A DNA stretch of 64,000 bases from Mercurialis annua (GCF_937616625.2 NC_065575.1:6641501-6705500); one strand, 5' to 3'. Shown: positions 11,802-23,785, counted from the first letter of the stretch. A program made the numbers and translations. The notes: generated by a model not told the origin, from the letters alone.

Positions 11802-13005
11802 GCACTATAAGTGCAAGTATGGTTTTGAAAGTTAATGTATAATATTTTATTTCCTTTAGTCATACTTAAAAAATGATTGTGAAATTTGGATGATACGTTA
11901 CTTTGTTTTTTACAAAGTAAATCTTACTTTTCCCTGGATGATAATAAGTTTAAGTTAAAACTTTAAGTCAACATTGTTCTCAATGATACATTTCTTCAAA
12001 TCATTCTAACAGTGTTTTCAATTTTGCGTTGCTGAAAAGGGAACTGCGATGGCAACAGCTGGAGAACACGACAATAATGTTCTGGCTTATCCAGAATCAC
12101 AGCCTAATAAACGCAGGAGAAAGAAATCCATAGTTTGGGAGCATTTTATAATAAAAACTGTAAGTCCTGATTGTTAAAAAGCATTCTGCATGCAGTGCAA
12201 TCAAAGTTTTGCATATACTACCGGTTCTAAACAAACTGGTACCAGCCATCTCAAGCGCCATATTGCCAAAGGAACCTGCACAACTCTCCTGCGCAATCAA
12301 GCAAATCAATCATCTCCCTTTACTCCTGGGAGTGTAACTGATCCACCAACACGTCGTTACACATCCCCTAGCACACCCTATGTTGCGTTTGATGCAGAGC
12401 GTTGCCGCAATGAAATTGCTAGGATGGTCATCATGCATGACTACCCTCTTCACATGGTTGAGCATTCTGGCTTCGTATCTTTTGTTGATAATCTTCAGCC
12501 TAGGTTCAACGCTGTCAGCTTCAATACCGTCCATGGGGATTGCGTTGGAACGTACTTGAGAGAAAAATAGAATGTTATGAAGTTTATTGAGGGAATGCCG
12601 GACGAGTTTGCCTTATATTGGATACGTGGATCTCAAGTCAAAGTTTATATTATGTCTTTGTGACTGGCCACTTCATTGATAATGATTGGAAGCCACATAA
12701 ACGGGTGCTTAACGTTTTGATGGAACCATATCTGGATTCAGATACTGCTCTTAGCCATGTTGTTGCTTGTTGCCTTTCCGATTGGAGTTTGGAGGTCAAA
12801 CTATTTTTTGTTACTTTCAATCATCCGGTGAGCGAACTTTGCCTCGAAAATCTTAGATCCCTACTTTGCCTTGAAAATCCTCTTATTCTCAATGGACAAT
12901 TGTTGATCGGGAATTGCGTTGCTCAAACTTTAAGTAACCTTGCCAAGGAGGTGTTATGGGCTGGGCGGGACATTATCAAGAAAATCCGTGATAGTGTAAC
13001 GTATG

Positions 13006-14469
13006 TGTTAGCAATTTTACCCGCTAACTTGTAGTAACTCGACAAGTCGAGTGTTGATCCCACGGAGACAAGAGGTTTAAAGTGAACGAACGCGGATTTT
13101 GATTTTCAATTCGGAAAGCAACAAGCAATTGGATTTAGATTAAAGTATCAATTTAACACTTAACAATTCAACTAACACCAAACTTGCAACTACTACTAGA
13201 ATTGACAACTAATTTAACAATTGTAAAAGACTAAAAGCGATTAACAATAAACGAGAATTCAAATGGTAGAAAAGGTTTGGAGATTAAAACTCCACTTAGG
13301 TCATGTAATCAATGGGTTCGGGTCTAGGGCTTTAAAACGTGAACCGAGCGTTCCTAAAGCATAACTCCCGCTCTCGAGCCTCAAAGAGCTACAAAACCAC
13401 CAACAAGCCAACCAACCAAGCCTAATCCACTCTCGTGGCACTAAACACGATTAACGAACCAATTAGCGATTAACAATCCACTCCAAGGTTTCCTAATCTC
13501 TAACCCACTCTCATGGTGTCATCAATTAGGATCCTAATCAATCTATCCAATTAATTAACCTTCTCTCAAAATGTTAACCAACCTAGAATCATGCTTTAGG
13601 TAGCTAAACTAAAACAAGCATTAAGAATATCAATTAGAACAATCGACAACAAGCCCAAAACCCTAAATCCCAAATCATACATTCATAAGCTTCATTTCAA
13701 CCCCCAAACATGGGGGATTTAGCTACTCATAATAAAAATAACAATAATAAATAAGATGAACAACAAACATTACTAAGTAAGAATTAGTTATCTTTGTAGA
13801 TCTAGAAAGCAAGAACATGAAATGGATAATAAAAATCTTCAATAATAAAACTTCAATAATATTAAAAAGTTTCAAATATCCAACAATGGAGGAATTTCCA
13901 AAAATACCAAGATGATTGCTCTAGATAAAAGAGGTAAACTAATAGAATATTCAAAAACTTGTCTATACCCTAAAATGAGATAAAGTGCTTTTTATATGGA
14001 TTACAAAAGAGGAAAACAAAGGACACCCACTAAAGGAGTGTTGGGCCTAAAATGGAATTGAGCCTTGAGTCTTGTCTTGTCTCGAAATTCAAATTCTGAG
14101 CTTTCTTTTAGAGGGCTCAATCGAGCCATCCACTTAAAAGTGAGGGCTCGATCGAGCCTTAGGCCTTGAGAAATCCTCTGGATACATTTGTTCATGGGGC
14201 TCAATCGAGCCCCTCTTCATAAGTGAAGGGCTCGATCGAGCCCTTCCTTTCCTTGGCCATATCTCGCTCGTTTCTTCGCTTTTTCGACTCGCTCCTTTTC
14301 CGATACTTGAATTCTTCCTTCTTTAAGCCCAAAACACTTCACATTGATCTGTTTTACCCGAAACTCTAATACATAGAATAAGCACACAATCACGGGGAAA
14401 AAGCGTATCAAAGTATAATAAAAGCATGCGAAAATGACTCCTAGATATAGGTGTAAAATGCACCTATCA
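13006..14469 (-). mobile_element. Solo LTR, 1464 bp, inside the DAYSLEEPER-like pseudogene
   Basis: The termini are TG...CA (TGTTAGCAATTTTACC at the left, GTGCACCTATCA-like at the right). The flanks are a perfect 5-bp TSD, GTATG, at 13001-13005 and 14470-14474. There is no internal region, so it is a recombined solo LTR. The minus orientation (TGATAGGTGCATTTTA...) is inferred from similarity of that start to plant Ty3/gypsy LTRs. Short minus-strand ORFs at 14001-14477 lie inside it and look like LTR leader sequence, not genes. Confidence 0.9.
14114..14242. repeat. Cluster of four palindromes GGCTC(A/G)ATCGAGCC
   Basis: Copies at 14114-14127, 14145-14158, 14198-14211 and 14229-14242 alternate between the A form and the perfectly palindromic G form. 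They are GC-richer than their surroundings and lie in the LTR interior. They could be protein-binding sites or hairpin-forming RNA in the LTR transcript. Function unknown. Confidence 0.85.
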
Positions 14470-15433
14470 GTATGCAAAGACTTCGGAATCCCATGAGGAA
14501 AAATTTCTTGGCCTAAAGCAACAACTGCAAGTCCACAGTGAGAAAGATCTATCCATTAATGATCAATCTCAATGGAATACAACATATCAGATGCTGGTAG
14601 CCGCGTCAGAGTTAAAAGAAGTATTTGCTTGCTTGGATACGTCGGATCCTCATTATAAAGAGGCCCATCCATGGAAGACTGGAGGCAGGTTCAGACTTTA
14701 TGTGCTTTCTTGAAACCTCTCTATGATGCAGTCAGCATGCTCAACTCCACAACTAATCCGGCAACAATTGTGTTCTTTCACGAAGTATGGAAGATCCAGA
14801 CAGATCTGGCTCATGGTTATATATGAGGAGCCATTTGTCAGCAGTCTCACGAAATTCATGCAAGAAAAACTAACCAAATACTGGAAGGATTGCAGCCTGG
14901 TATTGGCAATTGCAGTAGTAATCATGGATCCCCGTTTCAAGATGAAGCTCGTCGAGTTTAGTTTTAGAAAAATGTACGTTGAAGATGCCCAATCATATAT
15001 CAAAATTGTTGATGAGGGGATCCATGAGCTCTTTCTCGAGTACATTGCACTTCCACTGCCTCTAACTCCGACTTACGCTAAAGAAGGTAATGACAGCAAT
15101 ATCAAAATAGAGGACCACCCGGGCACTCTTCTGACAGACAATGGACTCACCGATTTTGATGTCTATATCGTGGAGTCTACAAGCCAGCAGATGAAGTCGG
15201 AGCTGGATCAGTACTTGGAAGAGTCTTTATTGCCTCGTCTGCATGATTTTGATGTGTTAGGGTGGTGGAAGTTGAACAAACAGAAATACCCAACTCTTAC
15301 CAAGATGGCTCGAGATATTCTAAATATTCCGGTATGCTCTACTACTCCTGACTCCATATTTGACACTATGACCAAAGAGCTGGATCCATATCGGAGTTAT
15401 TTGCGGCCTGAGACCGTGGAAGCCCTTGTGTGC

Positions 15434-18400
15434 TGTAATACCCCTAATTTTCAAAATATGGAATTTTTGAAAATGCGGTGAGTCGGAAAATTAGCGGCGG
15501 TAGAGTACCGGCTTAGAAATTAATTTTCGGTGTTTAAATGCATGTGATTGATTTATTTGCGATGTTTGATTAATTATTTAAATGTTTACGTGTGCATGGC
15601 TACGAAAATTGAATTATTGTGCATGGGTGGCATTTTTGTAATTTTCGGCCATTAAATGTTAAAAATCGATTTAAATAATTAAAACGTTAAAAAAATAAAT
15701 TATAAATATATTTGCTCAAGATTTGATCTTATAAGAGATTAATTTAGTTCGGAAACGTTTTTCGAGAAAGATTTTACGGAACTTCGAAAACCGTAAAAAT
15801 AATTAAATAAGCTAGATTAGCTTAACTTGGAGAGAAAGCAATTGGGTAAGAAATGACACATGTAGGACACTTGTCATCATGCATGTAGTGAGAGTTATGA
15901 CTAAGAGTGGAGCTAATGATTGAAGTTAAAAAAGGCAAGTAAGACCCCACAATTTTTCAATCAAAAATGCTATAATTGGAAATCTTCTTTTCTCCATTTT
16001 CTTAGGAGTAAAAAGAATTGTAGAGAAAAACCAAAAGTCACTCTCTTTTTTCTTTGTCTTTGCCGAACCCAAACCCTAGGAAAATAACAAAACTCCATTA
16101 ATTTTAACTCAAGATTTTAAAGAAAGGTAAGATTAAAAGCTTCTTTAAATGGTTTCTATGTGAATTTTTTTGTGGGTTATTATTCTTCTTCTTCTTTGGT
16201 TTTATGTTTGAATGGAAGGTTTACTCAAAGTTTTAAAATGTGATCTTTCTTTCAAAATGTGGGTTTTTAAGAGGATCAAATATTTGGGTGTTGTTCATTT
16301 TTTTTGAAATATTTTGGTTTTAACAAAATTTTAATTTAAGAGTTTAAAACCTACATGCAATCATGGATTGTAGTTTTAAGGAGTGAAATAAAACATGGGT
16401 AAGAATTGGTTTTGAAAGATTCAAAATTTTTAAAGTAGTTATGTGTTAAATTTTGTTCTAACTTGAACAAGTTTTATGAACTAAGCTTAAAAAGCTGGAA
16501 ATTTATATTTTTGGTGTTAAAACTTGATTCTTGAGGAAAATTAAGGGTTTTAAAAAGAAAAATTTAAAGGGTTAAGTTTGTGGTGTTATGAGCCGAATAT
16601 TTTCATGATTATTCATGAAGTAGGGTTTAAAAATTTCATGGTTTAAATTACTTAAGAAAAATTTGGTGGTTTTAAAGTTCAAGGTGTAAGAATTTTAATA
16701 TTTTTCTTTGAAACCGAAAACAAAGAAATTAAAGAAATATTTATGAGATAAATTATTTTGGGTTTAAAATTTGTTAAATGGATGAATATATGTGAAATGT
16801 GTTTAAGATTTTAAAATAGAGATTTTTGGGTAATTTAATTGAAATTGCCGAATTGTACTATGATTTCTTGTTCATTGTTATTTTGTTATGCTTATTATAA
16901 TTTTTGCATGTTATCTAGATTGTTTAAATGACAAATTTAAATGTGATGCATGATAGAAATTTTGGTAAAATATGTTAGTGGAATTTTTACTTGGCCGAAT
17001 ATGTTTTTATTATGGCATGTATAAATTATGAAAATTATTTAGTGGGTATGCCGAAATATGTATGTAATTTTCTATGATTATTGTGGTATGTTTTAGATAA
17101 TTTTTGTATGTAATTTATACATGTTTAATTGTGTTGCATGCTATGTTAAAATGAAATTGATGATAGAAATTTGTAGCATGTGTTGATTTAATTTGATTAT
17201 GGCCGAATATAGTAGAAAAATTATTGAGAAATTTTAAATGATGTATTGTGATTTACATATTGTTGGTATGAAAAATGCTAGATAAATTGTGTTGGTAGTG
17301 AATTGCATGAAATGGTGTAAGTATATGCCTAGGATGCAAATATTTAAATATGTGTTTGAATGATATATTTTTGGTTGGCCGAATAAATGGAAAATGCAAA
17401 TAAATAATTTTTATTGTTTAGATGGCATGATATTTGGTGATTAAATGAAATTGAGATTATGTTTACATGATTATGTGGATTGAAATGTTGAAGTGCTAAA
17501 TTTTGGCTAGAAGCCGAATTAGTCTATGATTTAAAAGAAAATGTACTTTTAAATTTCTTGATTAAGTATTGAGTAAATAAACATGCCATGAAAATATTTA
17601 ATTGTTAAAAATTGTGATATATGGTAATTTGGGTGTGGTGGCCGAATAGTTGGCTATTTGATGTATGGTTGTTTAAATTGTTATGATGTGATTAGAGTTG
17701 TAATATTTAATCAAGTGTGATTAAATATTTTAGTAGAATTAAATTTCATTCAATTTGAAATTGATTGGCTAATTTTGGTATAGGTGGTATAGAGAGTGGG
17801 GTGGTGGTCGGCGAACCACTACCGGCCGGTAAACGGAGCACGGTGTCTCTGTTTAACCGAGCCAAGATTTGGTCAGGTTGAAACCGAACCAATATGGACC
17901 GGGGCCAAGTGGGGCCAAAACCGTAAATTAGATCCCGGACTTAGAACTTTGGACTTTTATTTAGACTTGACTAAATAATTTGGACCCAAAGTTAAAAAGT
18001 TAAAAAGGTAAGTAATGAATTGAAAATTGGGTAAAAGGACTAAAACGTAAGATTTGAAAGTATAAGGACTAGTATGTCCTAATTGGAATTTTGGTGGACT
18101 TGAAAGGTAAGTGGAACCTTGGATTTGTTTAATTAAAAGTTTTTAAGATTCTAAAATTTTAATTTGGGCTTGGACCCAAAAGATTTATATTTTTAAATGG
18201 GTTAGAATTAATTAGTTAGATATAAACTAATTAATGTTTTATTTAATTAAAATTGGAAAATTTTAATTAAAAGATGTATATATGTATATTGTATTTTTAT
18301 AAAAGAGGATTTGAAATAAGGGTATTTTGGAATATGGAAATTAATAAGGTCCGAATATTATTTTTTTAAAAAAATATGGGAATTTTTCCGAAAGGGTAAA

Positions 18401-20024
18401 ATGGTAAAATTTACCTAAGGATTTAGAATGGACCAAATTATGAAATTTAATTGGATTCCTAAGATTGAACCCGATACGTAGTATGTGTACGGGTCGCGAT
18501 GGCGATCGTGATAATTAGTGGGAAACGTTTTGGTTATCAAACGTTTATAGAATTGACGAAAGGTCAATCTCGGAATGCGAGGCATTCACGGGGCAATGAT
18601 TGAATAATCGCCGAGGAGCTAAATGTGGATTAGCGTGCGTAATTAATTGTGGAACGACAGTCTGTGAGTTTGCATTATTACATGCATACATTAAAGTAAT
18701 AAAATTACTATTATTACTTTAATGTGGAAAATTAATATCGTAAAGCATTTTAAATATATCGTATATTTATTTTGAGTAAATAAAATTATTATGGAATGAG
18801 TCTATGAAACGTGCCATCCTATTTGGGCTATAATAGGACTATGTGATCACTAGTTATTGCATGCATATTTATTTTTACGTTAAGTGGATGTGGAAATCTA
18901 GACGACGGTCTGGAAGTCTGAGACGACGGTCCAGATATAGCGGGAGAGCTTCTAAGACGACGGTCTAGAACCCCGAACAAGTTAACGGCGACAGAACGAT
19001 AGAGTTCGGCCGATTGATTTAAGGACTAACGGCGTCATGGAACACTTAATGTTATCGGTCGTTGAGTCCATGAGAAAAGTTGGGAACAGTCTAAAGAAAA
19101 GTTTAGAACTGTAAAGGATAGTGGAAAATAAACTAGAGTCGAGTGAATCTACGGGTTCAGCAGACTAGTTTATTAAACTAAGTCTGAAAGGAGACTTAGA
19201 GGAATATGGATTAGAAACAACATTTCATTCAAAAGCTTTACGTTTCTGTGATTGAACCGGTAGTAAATATTTAAATATATCTATTTTATAACGTGTTTAA
19301 ATATTTAATGTGTGTTTGTAAGATGTCAACTCACCAGTTAATCTGACCCCGTTGTTGTACCAATTTTTCAGGTACGTAGACTGTCATTTTGGTGAGGCTT
19401 CATATTCTTGTTTCATGAAGTCTCTATTTTGGGCGATGTGGTATTTTGTATATATTTCCTATCTTAGCGCTGCAGTAGTAATATCTAGATAGACAGAACT
19501 CTTTAGCATGCTTTTTAATTTGCGATGAACTGCCACGTTATAACTCTGTTTTATTTTCATCGCTTATATTTATGTTTATGTATGCATGCTTATTATAGTT
19601 ATTTTGTGATGCCTCTCGGGTATTTGAGATACCGAGATAAATGTGGAAAACAGTAAATGAAACTGTTGGCATCGAGACAAAATGTATATGTGGGCCCGAC
19701 GTGGCATAAATGTGATTTGCATGTCTTACCTTAAAAACGTTTTGGAAAAAAGGTTATGAAAATTGACATGTTGTGAAGATGGAAAAGAGGTCCCGTGAAA
19801 TGGTTGACCTAATGTTAATGTTTCGGAATTGAAAATGTATGATTTTATTCCGCGAAAAATTTATAGTGAATTTCGAAACAAATTTATATGAGAAAACTTT
19901 TGAAAGAAAAGTTAAATTGTTTTTAATGGGAAAAATGGATTATATTTTAAGGCTTGTTACGGGTTTCGGAGCAAACACTCCCATTCCCTAGCGCCGGTCT
20001 CGATCCGAGAATCGGGTCGTGACA
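15434..20024 (+). mobile_element. Solo LTR, 4591 bp, same family as the LTR at the left edge
   Basis: It starts TGTAATACCCC and ends GGGTCGTGACA. A perfect 5-bp TSD, TGTGC, flanks it (15429-15433 and 20025-20029). No PBS or PPT sequence adjoins either end, so it is a solo LTR. It is the inverted counterpart of 15-4553 over its whole length with scattered differences. It contains three spaced AGACGACGGTC motifs (about 18902-18965). It splits the dimerisation motif of the DAYSLEEPER-like pseudogene between Cys and Ala codons. Excising LTR plus one TSD restores the frame locally. Confidence 0.95.
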
Positions 20025-20104
20025 TGTGCGCCAAGGACTGGCTTCAGTATGTATCTGCCGACGTTTCTTCAAACACAATTGTGAAAATGGACTTTCAGGT
20101 ATAG

Positions 20105-21026
20105 AGTTTGCTTGGGGTATGATGTGTAATGATGGCAGGTTTAGTTCTCTGAGTCAGCAGTAGGTAAACTCATGTGTTAGCAAAAGCTTCTAGGTTGTTC
20201 AGAAAAAGCCAACACTCTTTTAACCATACAGATCAGATTACCTGTTATTTTAATGGTTATTGTGTTATGTGAACACTAAAATGTACTTAAAATCAAATCT
20301 GTTGGTTAAGACTGCTAGTTTGAATGTTTGGTTAGTTTCATTGTGATGGACCGATGGTTCTGTTGATTTGGAGAATTGGGTTTCAGTCATTTTAGTTTTT
20401 GTTTTGATATCATGATGTAGTTGGAGATGAAAGTTTGCTTTTTAAAACTCTAATTATGGGAGATTTCCATTTTGATTTCATGAATTTGTGGTGTGTTTGA
20501 TTTTTAATCTTAATCAATCACTGCTTTATCATATATGCTACTTCTTTTTCTGTCAAATTAGGTGGTGTCTGATTTGGTGAAATATAAGATATTTCAGTTG
20601 CCATATCAACTTATTTTTGCATGATCTGTCTCAATTTCTGCAGCACGTCACCGAGTTCTGTCAGGTAAGTATCTCTCATTTTGCAAAGCCGAAATGAGTT
20701 GCAAGTTATCGCTCTCTGATTCCAGTTTCAAGAGGCTGCAAGTTCCTGGCCAAAAAGCAGGGTTTCTCCTTCAACTGCAGCAATGGACCTGTCAGAATCA
20801 ATTCGACAGTTGCTACCCACCATAAGCACTCCTGACTGGTCTCGGATGACAAAACCCAAACCCCACTCGCCAGAAGATGTCCTCCCTGCATCGGGGTTCA
20901 GTTAGAAGCTGGTTTGCGCCAACGCTCCATCTTCCTCGGCATCTGATCTGCATGAGGTTCGTTAGCAGATTGGAACTCAAACACAACTCAGTTAGAAGCT
21001 GTGTTTCCCAACACAACTCAAAGCGG
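20105..21026. other. Intergenic junction between two pseudogenes
   Basis: The first part probably carries former 3' sequence of the DAYSLEEPER-like gene. About 20700-21010 is GC-richer with weak ORFs on both strands, and has a small duplication (gttagaagctg at about 20900 and 20990). I recognise no domain and call no gene. Confidence 0.5.
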
Positions 21027-21359
21027 TTTGAGCATGAGGTCGAGAAAGGGAATGCGTTCGCTCTTGGACTACTCGCTGGTAAGGTCATTTTCGATAATTT
21101 AACTTTATAAGAAAGAAACTTGTCATGTAATTGTTATTTCAGTTTTAACATGTTTGTTTGCCGTGATGGTGTCAACAGCCAGAGCATCAGCAACTCATTG
21201 TTGACATGGGATCTCTGTCACATCCTGTGGACCTGCTGAAAAGGCTTAAGGACAGTTCTTGTTCTCGGGCAGTGAATAGTGTAATCAGACGGGCGGCTGA
21301 TGCTATTACTAATATAGCTCATGAGAACAGCAGAGGATGCTGCTATTCATTGTGAAGCA
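21027..21359 (+). pseudogene. ARIA-like armadillo-repeat protein fragment (ARM/BTB family)
   Basis: The first piece (21027-21078) encodes FEHEVEKGNAFALGLLA and ends at a GT donor. After a remnant intron, 21179-21325 encodes an armadillo segment with PEHQQLIVD, LLKRLKDSS and SRAVNSVIRRAADAIT. The order matches the armadillo part of ARIA, a plant ARM-BTB protein that interacts with the bZIP factor ABF2. After AHENS the sequence jumps, out of frame, to EDAAIHCEA (21329-21359), a later part of the ARM region, and then a donor. About one hundred residues are deleted, and no BTB domain follows. Retained intron positions indicate a DNA-level copy, not a retrocopy. Confidence 0.8.
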
Positions 21360-21925
21360 GTAAGATATTTAAGTTTGCCTTGTGTTATTAGTTTCGCTCA
21401 GGAATTTCTTACTCCACGCGATATAATTTATAAACTGGATAACATAGAGTTACAAAGAAAATATGCAAATGTAAAGTCCAACAGTCGGGACTTGGTAGTG
21501 TGCGATGATATGTTTTATCAACCTTATTTGTGATTTATATCTTGCATTCTATAAAATGATATCAAAATTCATTGAAGCGTGCAGTTTTTCTCTTTCTGAA
21601 TGTTAAATCTTCTCTTGCTTATATATGTTTCTGCAATACATTCTCTAGCCAATTTTATAATTAATCTAAAAACTGGTTGCATAAGTAGTTATATAGTTGA
21701 TACTTGATACTTAAAGCAACAGTGAAGATATTTTGGTCTAGTTTCTATAGGTAGATACCAAGAAGACTTTTTTTTTTCTTCTGATTTCACTTGTTTCATC
21801 CTAAGCTACTTTTAAGTTTCTTCATCTTCTTTGTCTTTTGTCAATTCTGCAATGTGTTCCTGCTATGAATGTTCCGTTTTAGAATCTCAAAATGTAATCA
21901 TAAACAGGTTTTTATCTGTAATTAT
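21360..21925. other. Gene-free stretch after the ARIA-like fragment
   Basis: This begins at the intron donor of the last pseudo-exon and looks intronic: T-rich, no ORF resembling a protein. The weak plus-strand ORF that runs on to 21533 is read-through from the pseudo-exon. Confidence 0.5.
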
Positions 21926-22519
21926 CTATGAAGCACTGACACTCCCCGGAGTGCCATATTTAGGGGGACACGGCGGCGATACGTACAGACACGCCACGTG
22001 GTATGTCCCGTACATTTGACTGGTCAAAGAGGGACACGCCGGGGGCACTTGGGGGACACTTTTAGTAATATTTTAGTTAATTTAAAGTCTTTTTTTAGTA
22101 TGAGTTTTCTTTTATAAGAAACTTAACTAAATGGGCTCAAATGCAAATACAATTAGATAATAATCTAAACTAAACCTTATTTTTAATTCTCACATATATA
22201 TGGTTTGTTATTTTTATTTCAAGTACTTTTTTTTACAGACATAGTTGTTCTTTGAAAAATTTTATTGGAATAGTTTAAATGACTTGAATTTATATTGGAA
22301 TTGTTAATTCAACTTACGTATTATTTAAGCATCTTATGACATAATATTAATTGTTTTTGCATCTTGAAATTTTATATATGGTAATTTTTTTAAATGGTAA
22401 ATATATATTTAAAAGAAATAAAAGAATTTTCGTGTTCCTGTCGTACCCATGTCCTATTTTTTTAAAATGTCGTTTCCCGTATCTGCACCGGTGTCCGTAC
22501 CCGTATCGGTGCTTCATAG
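21926..22519. mobile_element. Non-autonomous TIR element, probably hAT-like
   Basis: The ends are imperfect inverted repeats: CTATGAAGCACTGACAC at the left, and CTATGAAGCACCGATAC read from the right on the minus strand. Inside each end lie further related GC-rich stretches (gggggacacggcgg on the left; cggtgtccgtacccgtatcgg on the right). About 594 bp, AT-rich core, no transposase. No convincing 8-bp TSD, so the superfamily is tentative. Confidence 0.55.
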
Positions 22520-22658
22520 GTTTATTTTTACATTATTTTTGTTGCCACCTAAACCTCAAGTATACGAGTTCTCATAAATATACCTCATCATTCTGTTGTC
22601 ATAAACAAGTTAAGCTTTTCTTTATTATGTTCTTATTTATCAATTCATTTATCCACCG

Positions 22659-23055
22659 TAATTGATTCTAAAAGTCACTGAAATTTTAAGTTTTTTTATT
22701 TTTATCACCGAACTATTTTTTTTTTTTGATGATTGAACTTTCATTATTTTTCATTTTGATATTTTCGGCCAAAAATGCTTAGGTGGCAGCCGGAATTTAT
22801 TTTGTTTCACCTAAAAACTTGCCATGTATGCATAATTTGATTTAAAAATTTCTAAAAGTAAAATTGTGTAAGAGTGATAAATTTTCAAAGTAAAACTAGT
22901 AAAATCTGGTTGCCACATGTCAACTTCCAGCTTCCATCTAAATATTTTTGGCCGAAAATATCAAAATAAAAAAATAAAAATTCAATGATGAAAAAAAATT
23001 ATTCAATGACTGAAATAAAAAAATTTGAAATTTTAGTGATGGTCAGAATCAATTA
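22659..23055. mobile_element. Foldback MITE, TTGATTCTGA family
   Basis: The arms pair over about 150 bp, from taattgattct at the left to agaatcaatta at the right. They include the complementary tattttcggccaaaaat and atttttggccgaaaata. The same family occurs at 54784-55573. Non-coding. Confidence 0.75.
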
Positions 23056-23785
23056 TCCTATTTATCCATATTGTTTTTAAAGAAGTGGGTAAGGTGGTGA
23101 ACGTTGAGGAGATACAACACATATAAGATGATACAGGTTTGGTGGCACAAAATATCAAAAATCACCCTTGCCTCTATTAATGGGGGGTGGAAGAGGGTAA
23201 AGTTTTCGGCCGAGAAGCTAAGAAGGGGCCGACACGTGATATTTTTCAGAGGAGGAGGGGCAATCAACCTTCCTCGACCCCTTTATATTTGCTTCTGAGC
23301 GAAAGCACAAATGAATTTGATTTTGAGAACTGATCAGTCATATTATAATTGAGAACATCAATATTAAAAAGATTTAAGCTACCAAAATATGAAAAATGAC
23401 TATCAAAGCAAATGTAATTCAAAACAATATTCAAAAATAGAAGGTGTGATCAAAAAACTAAAACAAACTCAATGCTACTAACTCTATTATCCAAAAAAAA
23501 AAATTGTAAAAAGACAGGTGATCATGCATCTCAATATAGTTCTGTTACGTAATAATTAATATAGTTAACTTATTTATTATATATAATATCTAATAAACTA
23601 AAGTGAATCAGTTGATGTATTATAACTTAAAATTTATTTTATAATTTTGTTATTAATGGTATTAATAATAATTATATGGCATAAAATATCCAATATATCT
23701 TTTTAAAAACAAATTTAAAGTTGATATTCCAAAATCATAAAAAAAATCACTTTACTTATTAAAATTATATTTGTTTAATCAAATA
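23056..23785. other. Intergenic, no gene supported
   Basis: AT-rich sequence with a slightly GC-richer patch at 23160-23290. The small ORFs there do not resemble any family. Confidence 0.5.

Larger units (their letters stand above)
12049..20104 (+). pseudogene. DAYSLEEPER-like hAT-derived zinc-finger BED protein, broken by two LTR insertions
   Basis: Three segments (12049-13005, 14475-15433, 20030-20104) join into one continuous resemblance to the plant DAYSLEEPER/RICESLEEPER family of domesticated hAT transposases. In order these are a basic KRRRKK stretch, a BED finger (C-x2-C ... SHLKRH), the hAT body (YVFVTGHFIDNDW, MDPRFKMKLVEFSF) and the C-terminal dimerisation motif LRPETVEALVC|AKDWLQY, which is split exactly at the LTR. 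In-frame stops are TAA at 12175 and TAG at 12568. Frameshifts lie near 12600-12617, 14666 and 14820. Family members are normally intronless nuclear DNA-binding proteins of about 700 residues. The stops and shifts show decay independent of the insertions. This copy cannot make a full-length protein. Confidence 0.9.

Noticed and set aside
14001..14477. Minus-strand ORFs of 67 and 86 residues
   Set aside because: They lie wholly within the 1464-bp solo LTR and resemble LTR leader sequence, not a gene.
4554..15433. Interpreting the two long LTRs as the pair bounding one retrotransposon
   Set aside because: They are in opposite orientation. True LTR pairs are direct repeats, and the right copy has its own TSD.
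17796..17978. Plus-strand 60-residue ORF
   Set aside because: Inside the solo LTR, no similarity, and the equivalent stretch in the other LTR copy shows no conserved coding sign.
20813..21110. Overlapping ORFs on both strands
   Set aside because: They are anti-parallel shadows in a GC-richer patch. Only the ARIA-like stretch from 21027 on the plus strand is recognisable.
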